Below the pieces are notes generated by a model. The model did not search any database. It saw nothing but the letters and a program-made list of their open reading frames with translations, and was not told the DNA's origin. A stretch of DNA of 14,394 nt, taken from the NCBI GenBank assembly GCA_964498065.1, contig CAZCFZ010000094.1, positions 1-14,394 of the forward strand, given 5' to 3'. Positions 8,131 to 14,394 of this stretch are shown here, one piece after another. The position numbers and the translations under genes are program-made. Each line of letters begins with the position of its first letter. The stretch's first letter is position 1. This DNA is from FEN-1297 sp964498065 (GTDB taxonomy: Bacteria > Bacteroidota > Ignavibacteria > Ignavibacteriales > Ignavibacteriaceae).

Positions 8131-8241
8131 AATTCAATTTCCCTTTGTACCTGATAAAAATAAGAATAGAGATTAGAAGTAATTTTAATTTGAATTTGCC
8201 GGATTAAGGCAATTATGAAATATAAATTGAATTCTTTACAA

Positions 8242-9105
8242 TTAAATATTTTCTTTGCTAGTAACTTCTATTGAAGTTTTTCTTTCCAATATCTTTCCTA
8301 ATTTTCTTTTAAGATATTCTTTTGCCGGTTTGGCCTGCTTAAAGATTGATTCGAACTTGGTAAAATCAAAAACTCTAACATCCAGAATTTCAGGCCTTAT
8401 ATAAATGTCAGGCTTAATAAATTTTAATTTTTCCTGGCTGATAGAATTCTGCATTAATTGATATGTAGTAAAGACAGATTCAAAAGTGGGAGGATATTCC
8501 TTCCCGTTGCTTACTTTATAAGCGGTAACGTCGACTGCTACTGTCATATCGCATTCTTTAATTAATATGTCGAATGGTAACGGATTAGATACACCTCCAT
8601 CAATTAGAATTTTATTATGAATTTTTACCGGTGTGAATAACCCCGGAAGAGAATAACTAGCTCTAATTGCAGGCAGCAGTTTCCCTTTTTCTAAAATTAC
8701 TTCGGTCTTTTCCCAATAACTGGTAGCAATAATTTTTAAAGGAATATTTAATTCTTCAAAGGTACTCACCTTAAGATAGGTCTGCATATAATTTTGCAAT
8801 TTATCGCCTTTAATAAAACCGGATTTAACTAATTGCAAATCGAACATAGTAAGCATATTTATAATATCCGAACGACGGAAGAAGTCCGAGATTTTTCCGT
8901 TTTTGGGGTAAAGCATATTACTCAATATTGTTTTCATCTCTTTGGAGGAATATCCGGCTGCATAAAATGCACCGATAATAGCCCCGACACTTGAGCCTGA
9001 TATTACCGAAGGTTTCAATCCCAATTCCTCAAAGGCTTCAATCATTAAGAGATGAGCCAGACCTCTAGCTCCTCCGCTTCCAAAAGCAATTCCAATTTTT
9101 GTCAT
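8242..9105 (-). CDS. Patatin-like phospholipase / NTE-RssA family esterase
   Basis: A 287-residue alpha/beta hydrolase of the patatin family. The oxyanion-hole loop GSGGARG is at residues 9-15. The nucleophile elbow GSSVG (37-41) gives catalytic Ser39, and the catalytic-dyad Asp169 lies in DGG (169-171), followed by NPLP. Such proteins hydrolyse acyl chains from phospholipids or lysophospholipids. No signal peptide or membrane segment is seen, so it is probably cytoplasmic; the length suits the short bacterial RssA-like group without the BamA-like beta-barrel of larger Bacteroidota patatins. It lies 159 bp downstream of citF on the same strand, a spacing that leaves room for its own promoter. 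The start ATG lacks a ribosome binding site. Confidence 0.92.
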   Translation of the reverse strand: MTKIGIAFGSGGARGLAHLLMIEAFEELGLKPSVISGSSVGAIIGAFYAAGYSSKEMKTILSNMLYPKNGKISDFFRRSDIINMLTMFDLQLVKSGFIKGDKLQNYMQTYLKVSTFEELNIPLKIIATSYWEKTEVILEKGKLLPAIRASYSLPGLFTPVKIHNKILIDGGVSNPLPFDILIKECDMTVAVDVTAYKVSNGKEYPPTFESVFTTYQLMQNSISQEKLKFIKPDIYIRPEILDVRVFDFTKFESIFKQAKPAKEYLKRKLGKILERKTSIEVTSKENI

Positions 9106-9264
9106 AGTTTAATTGTTTCGTAAGATTATTCTTAATTTAAGAAAATTATTATTATTTAAAATTATCAAAGAAATATATGGAAAAACAGTTAATAATATTT
9201 AGAAAAATGCTTTAAAATTTATGCAGGTAATTTAGTCGAAAAGCTAAAATAGGCCGCGTAAAAT

Positions 9265-10821
9265 TTATTCTTTAACTTGAAAAACCGAATCAAGTACTGT
9301 TCCATCCACCCATTTTACAACAGCTACTACCTTGTTTTTGTTTATCTTAGGCTTTGCAGGAGCACCGCCGCATATGTCGTAAACTTCGTCTCTAATTTGT
9401 TTTATGGATTTGATTGGAAGATTTGAACTTTTAACTGCTTTAATTAAATCTTTTCTCCTCGGATTTATCGTTATACCACGTTCAGTTACAACTACATCTA
9501 TTAATTCACCCGGGCCGCACAATGTTGTAACTTCATCAATTATTACAGGGATTCTATCTCTGAATGAAGGTACAGCAAGAATAGAGCATTTAGAATACAA
9601 GCAATTCTGCCAGCCGCCTATACCATGCAGCAAATATCCATCGGAATGACTGACCACGTTTGCATTAAAATTTACATCTACTTCTGTAGCACCCAAAACA
9701 GCAACATCGACAATTGAAGCGAAATTCCCTTTGCCGTGAAAATTATAACTTGTAAAGGGACTTGTGTTAACATGATTAGGATTTTCTCTCATGCTTCTTA
9801 CACCTTCAAGATCAAATGTTTGTCCATCCAGAATGTAATCTGTTAATCCTTCCTCTAATAATTGTACTAAATATTTTGTGCTGCCGCCTCTAACGAACCT
9901 TGCTTTAATTCCTTTAGCTTTCATTCTTTCTTTTAAATAAAGTACAAATGCCAGATTGGTTCCGCCTGATCCTGCTTGAAATGAAAAACCATCTTTCATT
10001 ATCCCGGCTTCTTCGATAAATTGAGCGACATATTCGGCAATTAGAAGTCTATCAGGTGATTTAGTTATTTCGGTAGTGCCGGAAACAATTTTTGATGAAT
10101 CACCGAGTGAATCAATCTGAACTACGTAATCAACATTATTTCCCTGTATCTGCCAGGGTATACACGGAAATGGTACTAAATTATCTGTTACTACAATAAC
10201 ATTATCTGCATATTCGGAATCGGCTAAAGCAAAACCGATTAAACCCGAAGCTGATTTACCGTTAACTCCGTTAGCATTTCCAAATGGATCTGCTGAAGGA
10301 GATGCAATTACTGCTATATCTATATGAACTTCACCGTCTTGAACAGACTGATATCTTCCTCCGTGTGATCTTAGAACTCCAACACCTTTCATTTTACCTT
10401 TAGAAGTAAATTTACCAAGAGGTCCGTTCATACTTCCTTCTATATGATGAATTGTACCATCTTCCAGGTATTTTATCAAATGTTCATGTATAGGGAATGA
10501 TGCACTGGGAAACCAGCGTATATTTTTTATTCCCATTGAATGAATTGTATCAAATAAAACATTTGTTAAAGCGTCTCCGTTTCTAAGATGATGATGGGTT
10601 GAAATAGTCATTCCATCTTTTAAGCCGGATTTTTTAAGTGCCTCTTTCAGATTTCTTACGACTTTATTTCCGTCTGAAGGATAATCTATACATGTTTTAA
10701 TTTTCGGTTTAGCTTTAAAACCAGTTGGTTTATATTTATTCACTCCTTTGAAAGGAATCTGTTTTTCACCATTAATTTGTGTGGGAACTAATCTGTCTGC
10801 TGCGTTTTTTACTAGTTTCAT
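9265..10821 (-). CDS. citF: Citrate lyase alpha subunit (acyl-carrier CoA-transferase)
   Basis: A 518-residue protein matching CitF over its whole length (about 510 in Enterobacteria). Recognisable blocks are the N-terminal NLKEALKKSGLKDGMTIS (57-74), SHGGR (152-156), DPFGNANG (178-185), FQAGSGGTNLA (281-291), NPNHV (347-351) and the ending VVAVVKWVDGTVLDSVFQVKE, split here as VVAVV at 498-502 and the terminal FQVKE. The alpha subunit swaps the acetyl group on the acyl carrier for citrate, giving citryl-ACP that the beta subunit cleaves to oxaloacetate and acetyl-ACP. The carrier and lyase subunits are encoded together upstream in the CitD-CitE fusion, separated from citF by the IVS-type cassette. 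A citramalate-type substrate is also possible. The ATG has little Shine-Dalgarno complementarity (AATAAAG). Confidence 0.93.
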   Translation of the reverse strand: MKLVKNAADRLVPTQINGEKQIPFKGVNKYKPTGFKAKPKIKTCIDYPSDGNKVVRNLKEALKKSGLKDGMTISTHHHLRNGDALTNVLFDTIHSMGIKNIRWFPSASFPIHEHLIKYLEDGTIHHIEGSMNGPLGKFTSKGKMKGVGVLRSHGGRYQSVQDGEVHIDIAVIASPSADPFGNANGVNGKSASGLIGFALADSEYADNVIVVTDNLVPFPCIPWQIQGNNVDYVVQIDSLGDSSKIVSGTTEITKSPDRLLIAEYVAQFIEEAGIMKDGFSFQAGSGGTNLAFVLYLKERMKAKGIKARFVRGGSTKYLVQLLEEGLTDYILDGQTFDLEGVRSMRENPNHVNTSPFTSYNFHGKGNFASIVDVAVLGATEVDVNFNANVVSHSDGYLLHGIGGWQNCLYSKCSILAVPSFRDRIPVIIDEVTTLCGPGELIDVVVTERGITINPRRKDLIKAVKSSNLPIKSIKQIRDEVYDICGGAPAKPKINKNKVVAVVKWVDGTVLDSVFQVKE

Positions 10822-10880
10822 CTTTATTTATTCTATATTAATTTAAATTCATTTGATAATTAGTTGTCATTTGCTTCGCC

Positions 10881-10915
10881 GTCATTCGGTTGTCAGTTGA
10901 TCGTCATTCAATTGT
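10881..10915 (+). repeat. Left inverted repeat of the IVS-type cassette
   Basis: These 35 bases match, in reverse complement, the copy at 11343-11377 at 28 of 35 positions. Inside the arm the core GTCATT recurs at a 22-base step (10881 and 10903), and another GTCATT sits 15 bases further out (10866). The stop codon and last codons of the four-helix-bundle gene lie inside this repeat. Confidence 0.7.
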
Positions 10916-11286
10916 ATTTTGTTCCAAGATTGCTTTTTCTTACCAATTGATTTAATGTAATTATTTAATTTTACTCCAATGTTATTTATTTCTTTTTTGA
11001 ATTTTTCAAAATCGTCAGAATTAATAAGTCCTCTATTTGAAGCTTTAGTTAACCAGGTTTTCGTTTCATATAAAGAACCTCTTGAATAATAACAGAATTG
11101 CCTTTCTTCTTTGTAGAAAAATCTTCCAAATCCTTCACTAAGATTTGCTGCAATAGAATCAGCAGCCCGAATTAATTGTTTCCCGATCGCATCTTTTGTA
11201 AAATAATCCCATTTCATTACTATATCCCAAATTTCTTCTGCCATCAACATTGACAACTGATATACAATTAATTCATCAAGTTTCAT
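10882..11286 (-). CDS. Four-helix-bundle protein of the 23S rRNA intervening-sequence (IVS) family
   Basis: A 134-residue all-helical protein with the family hallmarks KDAIGKQLIRAADSIAANLSEGFGR (in parts: DAIGKQLIRAADS 32-44, IAANLSEGFGR 45-55) and YYSRGSLYETKTWL (66-79). Family members were first found as ORFs in insertions within 23S rRNA genes and fold into four-helix bundles forming pentamers; their biochemical function is unknown. Here there is no rRNA gene: the gene stands alone between citDE and citF. The final residues after about 118 (WNKIQLNDDQLTTE from 121) are encoded by the flanking repeat and look like an accidental extension. GGAGGGG three bases before the ATG, stronger than the sites of its neighbours, and a TATAAT upstream suggest independent expression. 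Confidence 0.88.
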   Translation of the reverse strand: MKLDELIVYQLSMLMAEEIWDIVMKWDYFTKDAIGKQLIRAADSIAANLSEGFGRFFYKEERQFCYYSRGSLYETKTWLTKASNRGLINSDDFEKFKKEINNIGVKLNNYIKSIGKKKQSWNKIQLNDDQLTTE

Positions 11287-11342
11287 AATCCCCTCCGAAA
11301 TAAAATTTAAATAAAATAATCAATCTTTATTATATCTTAATG

Positions 11343-11377
11343 ACAATCGAATGACTATCGTCTGACAATTTAATGAC
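11343..11377 (-). repeat. Right inverted repeat of the IVS-type cassette
   Basis: This is the reverse-complement partner of 10881-10915 (28/35 identical). Read on the minus strand it goes inward GTCATT...TTGTCA with a second GTCATT 22 bases on, the same phase as the left arm. It lies 57-91 bp upstream of the four-helix-bundle ATG, just before a TATAAT sequence. Confidence 0.7.
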
Positions 11378-11428
11378 TATTAAATTACAACATTACTCTT
11401 CTTATGATAATCTTAAATATAATTACAA

Positions 11429-12616
11429 TTATTTGAATTTCGATAAAAACAAAGTCCTTTGCGCTCTTTTTACTACCGGTGCGTCAATCATCTTGCTTCC
11501 CAAAGAAACAACGCCTAAACCTTTTTTCTCAGCTTCTTCAAATGCAGTAACTATTTTTTTAGCTTTATCAATTTCTTCTTGTGCCGGTTCAAATCCTTTA
11601 TGTACGACTTGAATCTGACGCGGGTGAATGCAGCCTTTACCTTCAAAACCAAGTGACTTTGCCTCTAAAACACTCTGGTGAAGTCCATCCATATCACTAA
11701 CATCGGAAAATACTGTGTCAATTGCTTGAATACCGGCAGCCTTGGCAGCATTTACAATCATAGATCGAGCAAAAAAACTTTCCTTGCCTTCTAATGTTCG
11801 TTGAGTTCCAATATCAGCTGTATAATCTTCCAGCCCGATTGTTAATGCGCAGTTATTTTTTGATGCAGCTGCAATTTCGTAAGCTTTAATAATTCCTAAA
11901 CCGCTTTCAATAATCGGCATAAAGAAAATTTCATTTTTTATATTATGAATTTTTTTCAAACGATTTACTTCATGTTCAACCTCTTTCACCTGTTCGGGAG
12001 ATTCACACTTTGGAATTAGAATTACATGAACATAATGAGGGACAATGTATTTTAAATCGTTTAATCCTCTAGGCAATTGATTTATGCGCACCATTCTTTC
12101 CGATCCGTAAAAATCAACGCTTCTAAATGCATTCCTTACGATTAATTGAGCTGCATCTTTTTCAGATGGAGAAACGCTGTCTTCAAGATCTAAAATTATT
12201 CCATCCGGCTTATGTAATCCTGCATTTAGATAAAATTTTGGTTCGTTGCCCGGGAGATAAAGTCTGCTTCTTCTTAATCTATCTTTTGATGTTTTGTAAA
12301 GATTCTTTTTGTTGAAAGGGAAAAGAAATTCTTTATCATTATCAGGTGAGAGACGTTTAAAAGCTAATTCAAATCTTGCGGCAATAACAAAGGGAAGTGC
12401 CCCGTTATCTTCAATATAAGTTTTTGCATTCTTTATCCCGAAAAACTTCGACATTTCCAGCAATAACTTTTTAATTGAATCCCCGTACATTGAAGCGACT
12501 TTGCTCTTTATATCTAATTTTAATCCGCCGGATTTCAGTAATTCAATTTCAATGTAGCAATCCGATCTGATACTATCGCCGCGTTTTCCTGCATTCGATT
12601 TGTAATTTGTTTTCAT
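11429..12616 (-). CDS. citE: CitD-CitE fusion: citrate lyase acyl carrier domain plus beta (lyase) subunit
   Basis: A 395-residue protein joining two citrate lyase subunits that are usually separate. Residues about 5-90 match the acyl carrier CitD: GLKLDIKSKV, a YGDSIKKLLLEM helix and the hallmark IEDNGALPFVIAARFE (68-83). Residues about 115-395 match CitE, a TIM-barrel of the HpcH/HpaI-CitE superfamily, with RSRLYLPGN, LDLEDSV (142-148), Arg177 in VRIN, Glu237 in PIIES, GLEDY (261-265), DTVFSD (300-305) and HPRQI (331-335). The carrier would bear the phosphoribosyl-dephospho-CoA arm while the lyase splits (3S)-citryl-ACP. The usual modified serine (CitD GTxESSD) aligns ungapped with Arg17 here, leaving Ser18 in RSD, or Ser15, as candidates. 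The start is 2 bp after the toxin stop, with no good ribosome binding site, so translation is probably coupled. Confidence 0.9.
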   Translation of the reverse strand: MKTNYKSNAGKRGDSIRSDCYIEIELLKSGGLKLDIKSKVASMYGDSIKKLLLEMSKFFGIKNAKTYIEDNGALPFVIAARFELAFKRLSPDNDKEFLFPFNKKNLYKTSKDRLRRSRLYLPGNEPKFYLNAGLHKPDGIILDLEDSVSPSEKDAAQLIVRNAFRSVDFYGSERMVRINQLPRGLNDLKYIVPHYVHVILIPKCESPEQVKEVEHEVNRLKKIHNIKNEIFFMPIIESGLGIIKAYEIAAASKNNCALTIGLEDYTADIGTQRTLEGKESFFARSMIVNAAKAAGIQAIDTVFSDVSDMDGLHQSVLEAKSLGFEGKGCIHPRQIQVVHKGFEPAQEEIDKAKKIVTAFEEAEKKGLGVVSLGSKMIDAPVVKRAQRTLFLSKFK

Positions 12617-12618
12617 AA

Positions 12619-12903
12619 TTAATTGTAATGTCCTAATAAAGAAATGACTTGTATTTCCTTGTTTTTAATTCTGTAGATTAATCTGTCTTGCTTGTTTATT
12701 CTCCTTGACCAGCATGGAGGAAATTTATACTTAAGATGTTCCGGTTTGCCGATTCCTGAAAAGGGGTGCTTCTTAATATCATTTAAAAGCGAATAAATTT
12801 TTTCGAAATATATTTTTACTTCAACATCTGATTTAATCTTTTTAATTTTTTCTATTTGTTTTAATGATTCGGGTGACCAAATGATAATTAAAGGTTTTTC
12901 CAA
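12619..12903 (-). CDS. yoeB: YoeB-family mRNA interferase toxin
   Basis: A 94-residue RelE/YoeB-fold toxin. The block HPFSGIGKPEHLKYKF, then CWSRRINKQDRLIYRI (64-79) and the C-terminal HY (92-93), are typical. All four catalytic residues known from E. coli YoeB have equivalents: Glu55, Arg74, His92 and Tyr93, so the toxin looks intact. YoeB enters the ribosomal A site and cleaves mRNA. The gene starts with TTG two bases after the antitoxin stop, which should lower toxin relative to antitoxin, and ends two bases before the CitD-CitE ATG. About ten residues longer than E. coli YoeB, mainly at the N-terminus and in the first helices. The tail SLLGHYN carries one residue after the conserved Tyr. 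Confidence 0.92.
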   Translation of the reverse strand: MEKPLIIIWSPESLKQIEKIKKIKSDVEVKIYFEKIYSLLNDIKKHPFSGIGKPEHLKYKFPPCWSRRINKQDRLIYRIKNKEIQVISLLGHYN

Positions 12904-12905
12904 TT

Positions 12906-13172
12906 TCAGAATCCCAGTACTTCAAATGTATTTAATCTTTTCCCTTTACCTTCTTCCAGCTCTTTTAATCCTTTTTTTATGCTTTTTACCCACTGCGGAT
13001 TACCGAGCACGTATAAATTTTCAATCATGTTGTCGTAATCTTCTTTTGAAATTATAACAGCATCTTTTCTTCCCTTACTGCCTACAACTAAGTATGGTTC
13101 ATTATTTTCGTTCACTTTATCAATAATCTTGTTTAACTTGTTTCGAGCTTCTGTGTATATTATCGCCTGCAT
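12906..13172 (-). CDS. yefM: YefM/Phd-family antitoxin
   Basis: An 88-residue antitoxin. The N-terminal DNA-binding/dimerisation part shows IIYTEARNKLNKIIDKV (4-20), the strand PYLVVGSKGRKDAVIIS and the motif KEDYDNMIENLYVLGNP (43-59), all typical of YefM. The charged C-terminal third (KKGLKELEEGKGKRL) would wrap around and inhibit the toxin encoded next. The start is fixed by AAGGTG (13178-13183) five bases before the ATG. It heads the toxin-antitoxin-citDE cluster, and a promoter with a palindromic operator lies directly upstream, so autoregulation by the YefM-YoeB complex is expected. Confidence 0.92.
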   Translation of the reverse strand: MQAIIYTEARNKLNKIIDKVNENNEPYLVVGSKGRKDAVIISKEDYDNMIENLYVLGNPQWVKSIKKGLKELEEGKGKRLNTFEVLGF

Positions 13173-13188
13173 TTTTTCACCTTAAAAA

Positions 13189-13204
13189 TGTCATTATACT
13201 GACA
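13189..13204. promoter_or_regulatory. Palindromic operator upstream of the yefM-yoeB pair
   Basis: A perfect inverted repeat, TGTCA-N6-TGACA, starts immediately after the -7 box and covers the expected transcription start, ending 16 bp before the antitoxin ATG. The position is ideal for repression by the antitoxin-toxin complex; YefM of E. coli binds palindromes of similar size (TGTACA core). Function is inferred. Confidence 0.55.
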
Positions 13205-13235
13205 CAAAAATAAAGTCTTAAATTTCCATAGTCAA
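13205..13235 (-). promoter_or_regulatory. Bacteroidota-type promoter for the yefM-yoeB-citDE cluster
   Basis: On the minus strand TTGA (13235-13232), 19 bases, then TATTTTTG (13212-13205) agree with the TTTG-N19-TAnnTTTG consensus of Bacteroidota housekeeping promoters, in both sequence (one mismatch at -33) and spacing. The start of transcription would fall inside the adjacent palindrome. Confidence 0.55.
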
Positions 13236-13350
13236 TGTTAAATTATTAAACTCTTAAAATATAATTAAGCCCGTATTTGTCGAAGTCATGGTTTTTTCGG
13301 ACAATAGAACGGTTTAACAATATTCCTTTGCAAACTTTTTACCTCATGAG

Positions 13351-14394
13351 CTAGACAATTAATTTCTTCATAAACTCTCTTGTTGTCAATAGTTCAGCCT
13401 GGAAAATTGCATCTTTTATTTCTTTTCTTCTTCTTGATGATAATACTGTGCCGCTCAATCCTTCAAACTTATTTTCAAGATCTTCCATTGTCATTGGTTC
13501 CCTCGGATCACCCTTAGGATATTCAAGATATTCTGAAAATTCTCTACCGTCCTTTGTCTTAACTAAAACTTTTGAAGGCTGTTTTGCCGGAAACATTTTT
13601 TCAAATTCAACTGAAGCTTCAGCTTTTATTTTATCGATTACTTCCCAAATCTTAGGATCCTTCATTTTCTCTTCCGAAAAAGATTGTGTCGTAATTTTAT
13701 GATCAACTAATGCAGCTGCAATACAGTAAGGGAGAGAATGATCTGCTGTCTCTCTTGATTCAGGTCGGTACTTATGAGGATCAAAAAGAATATCGCACGC
13801 TCGTGCGATTGTTGTTACTGTAACAGATTCGATTTGATCATATGAGATATTATTTTTTGTTACAACTTTAAGTGTTGCAGTAATGTGAGTGTGAGTGAGT
13901 GCTTCTGTAGGGAAAGCCTTCATGCCGCATTCTAGAATTTTAAAGTCATTTCCAAGATTGCCGATTAATTTTTCCGTATCCCATTTCCATTCATCAAGTG
14001 TATCACGCCCTTGCATTTTAACGGGATTTAATTTGTTATTTTTTGCATCCCAGCCGAAAAAGCAGTCCATAAAACCTTCTTTGCCTTCAAAAACAGCTTC
14101 GGTTCCTGTGAATCCTTTTTGTGCCATTAAAGCCGCAAATACTCCAGATTGAACTGCCATCGGATCAACTGTATTTTTCATCATCGTTAGTTTTCCAGCG
14201 GTCGGGCAGCCGATTGTATGATTATGGCTTCCATTAATTCCAATTGCATTAACCATTTGATCAACATTTAAACCTAAAAGCTTACCTGCAACTATCGGAG
14301 AAACAAACTGTGTTAGTGTTGCATGGTGCCATTTACGTTCACGAATTCCCGGGACTGCAAATTCGCACAATCTCTGTTCAAACTCGTAAGCTAG
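13351..14394 (-). CDS. MmgE/PrpD family protein (2-methylcitrate dehydratase-like), 5' truncated
   Basis: The frame is open to the window edge and an apparent TTG start at 14370 is just an internal Leu codon, so the N-terminal roughly 100 residues are missing. The visible 347 residues show family blocks: WHHATLTQFVSPIVAGKLLGL, split as WHHATLTQF and AGKLLGL, then GINGSHNHT, the segment KNTVDPMAVQSGVFAALMA, GFTG followed by FEGKEGF, and KAFPTEALTHTHI in place of the usual KxYPxCxxxH-type motif. Members dehydrate 2-methylcitrate (PrpD, MmgE) or decarboxylate cis-aconitate; the substrate cannot be fixed here. It lies 178 bp upstream of the toxin-antitoxin promoter on the same strand as the citrate lyase genes, suggesting a shared tricarboxylate pathway. 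No terminator was recognised after its TAG stop. Confidence 0.85.
   Translation of the reverse strand, partial: LAYEFEQRLCEFAVPGIRERKWHHATLTQFVSPIVAGKLLGLNVDQMVNAIGINGSHNHTIGCPTAGKLTMMKNTVDPMAVQSGVFAALMAQKGFTGTEAVFEGKEGFMDCFFGWDAKNNKLNPVKMQGRDTLDEWKWDTEKLIGNLGNDFKILECGMKAFPTEALTHTHITATLKVVTKNNISYDQIESVTVTTIARACDILFDPHKYRPESRETADHSLPYCIAAALVDHKITTQSFSEEKMKDPKIWEVIDKIKAEASVEFEKMFPAKQPSKVLVKTKDGREFSEYLEYPKGDPREPMTMEDLENKFEGLSGTVLSSRRRKEIKDAIFQAELLTTREFMKKLIV

Larger units (their letters stand above)
10881..11377. mobile_element. Putative inverted-repeat-bounded cassette carrying an IVS-type four-helix-bundle gene
   Basis: About 497 bp bounded by imperfect inverted repeats (28/35 identity, sharing the GTCATT...TTGTCA pattern with a 22-base step) and containing a single gene of the 23S-IVS protein family. 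It sits between two genes that encode subunits of the same enzyme. No transposase is present and no convincing target-site duplication was found, so mobility would depend on factors encoded elsewhere. That it moves as a unit is inference. Confidence 0.45.

Noticed and set aside
10882..11286. IVS-type gene as a marker of a nearby 23S rRNA gene
   Set aside because: No rRNA-like sequence flanks it; both neighbours are protein-coding citrate lyase genes.
11310..11345. TATAAT plus TTGTCA as a full sigma-70 promoter for the IVS-type gene
   Set aside because: The TTGTCA copies lie about 6 and 28 bases away, neither near 17; only the -10-like box stands.
10843..11386. TTAAATT on both sides of the IVS-type cassette (10843-10849, 11380-11386) as a target-site duplication
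   Set aside because: The left copy is 31 bases outside the repeat and the right copy only 2 bases outside; the word is low complexity and common here.
14368..14370. TTG as the start of the MmgE/PrpD gene
   Set aside because: The frame stays open to the window edge (upstream residues LAYEFEQR) and the family needs about 100 more N-terminal residues.

Overview
This AT-rich bacterial window is gene-dense and reads as a chromosomal segment from the Bacteroidota/Ignavibacteriota/Chlorobiota side of the tree, possibly an Ignavibacteria-type organism. That is an inference from gene content: a BNR/sortilin-type C-terminal domain, a four-helix-bundle 23S-IVS protein, a CitD-CitE fusion, and promoters matching the Bacteroidota-type -7 element TAnnTTTG. 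Several genes have strong GGAGG ribosome binding sites and others have none. No rRNA, tRNA, CRISPR array or transposase was seen.

Left part (1-3807). The 3' end of a large BNR-repeat 'glycosyl hydrolase' type protein converges on a short RecQ helicase gene. recQ diverges from a 14-TM DHA2-type drug exporter across a 160-bp spacer with an identical TATCTTTG box facing each way. The exporter then converges on the next operon.

Middle part (3808-8241). A minus-strand nfeD-stomatin pair (membrane serine protease plus SPFH partner) lies opposite a plus-strand two-gene operon of unknown function. That operon encodes a small lipoprotein and, overlapping it by ATGA, a periplasmic coiled-coil protein with a C-terminal membrane anchor. 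It ends in a 15-bp perfect hairpin followed by a T-run.

Right part (8242-14394). All genes are on the minus strand. In transcription order they are: a 5'-truncated MmgE/PrpD family protein; a YefM-YoeB toxin-antitoxin pair with a promoter and palindromic operator; a CitD-CitE fusion starting 2 bp after the toxin stop; a four-helix-bundle (23S IVS-type) gene between inverted repeats; citF; and a patatin-like phospholipase. The citrate-lyase-type enzyme would have CitF as acyl-carrier transferase, the N-terminal CitD domain as carrier and the C-terminal CitE domain as lyase. The auxiliary genes citC, citX and citG are not in the window.

The main points of interest are the toxin-antitoxin module placed as the leader of a metabolic operon, the inverted-repeat-bounded IVS-type cassette splitting that operon, the divergent CitD prosthetic-group site, and the unknown lipoprotein/coiled-coil pair. 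None proves a new system from sequence alone.
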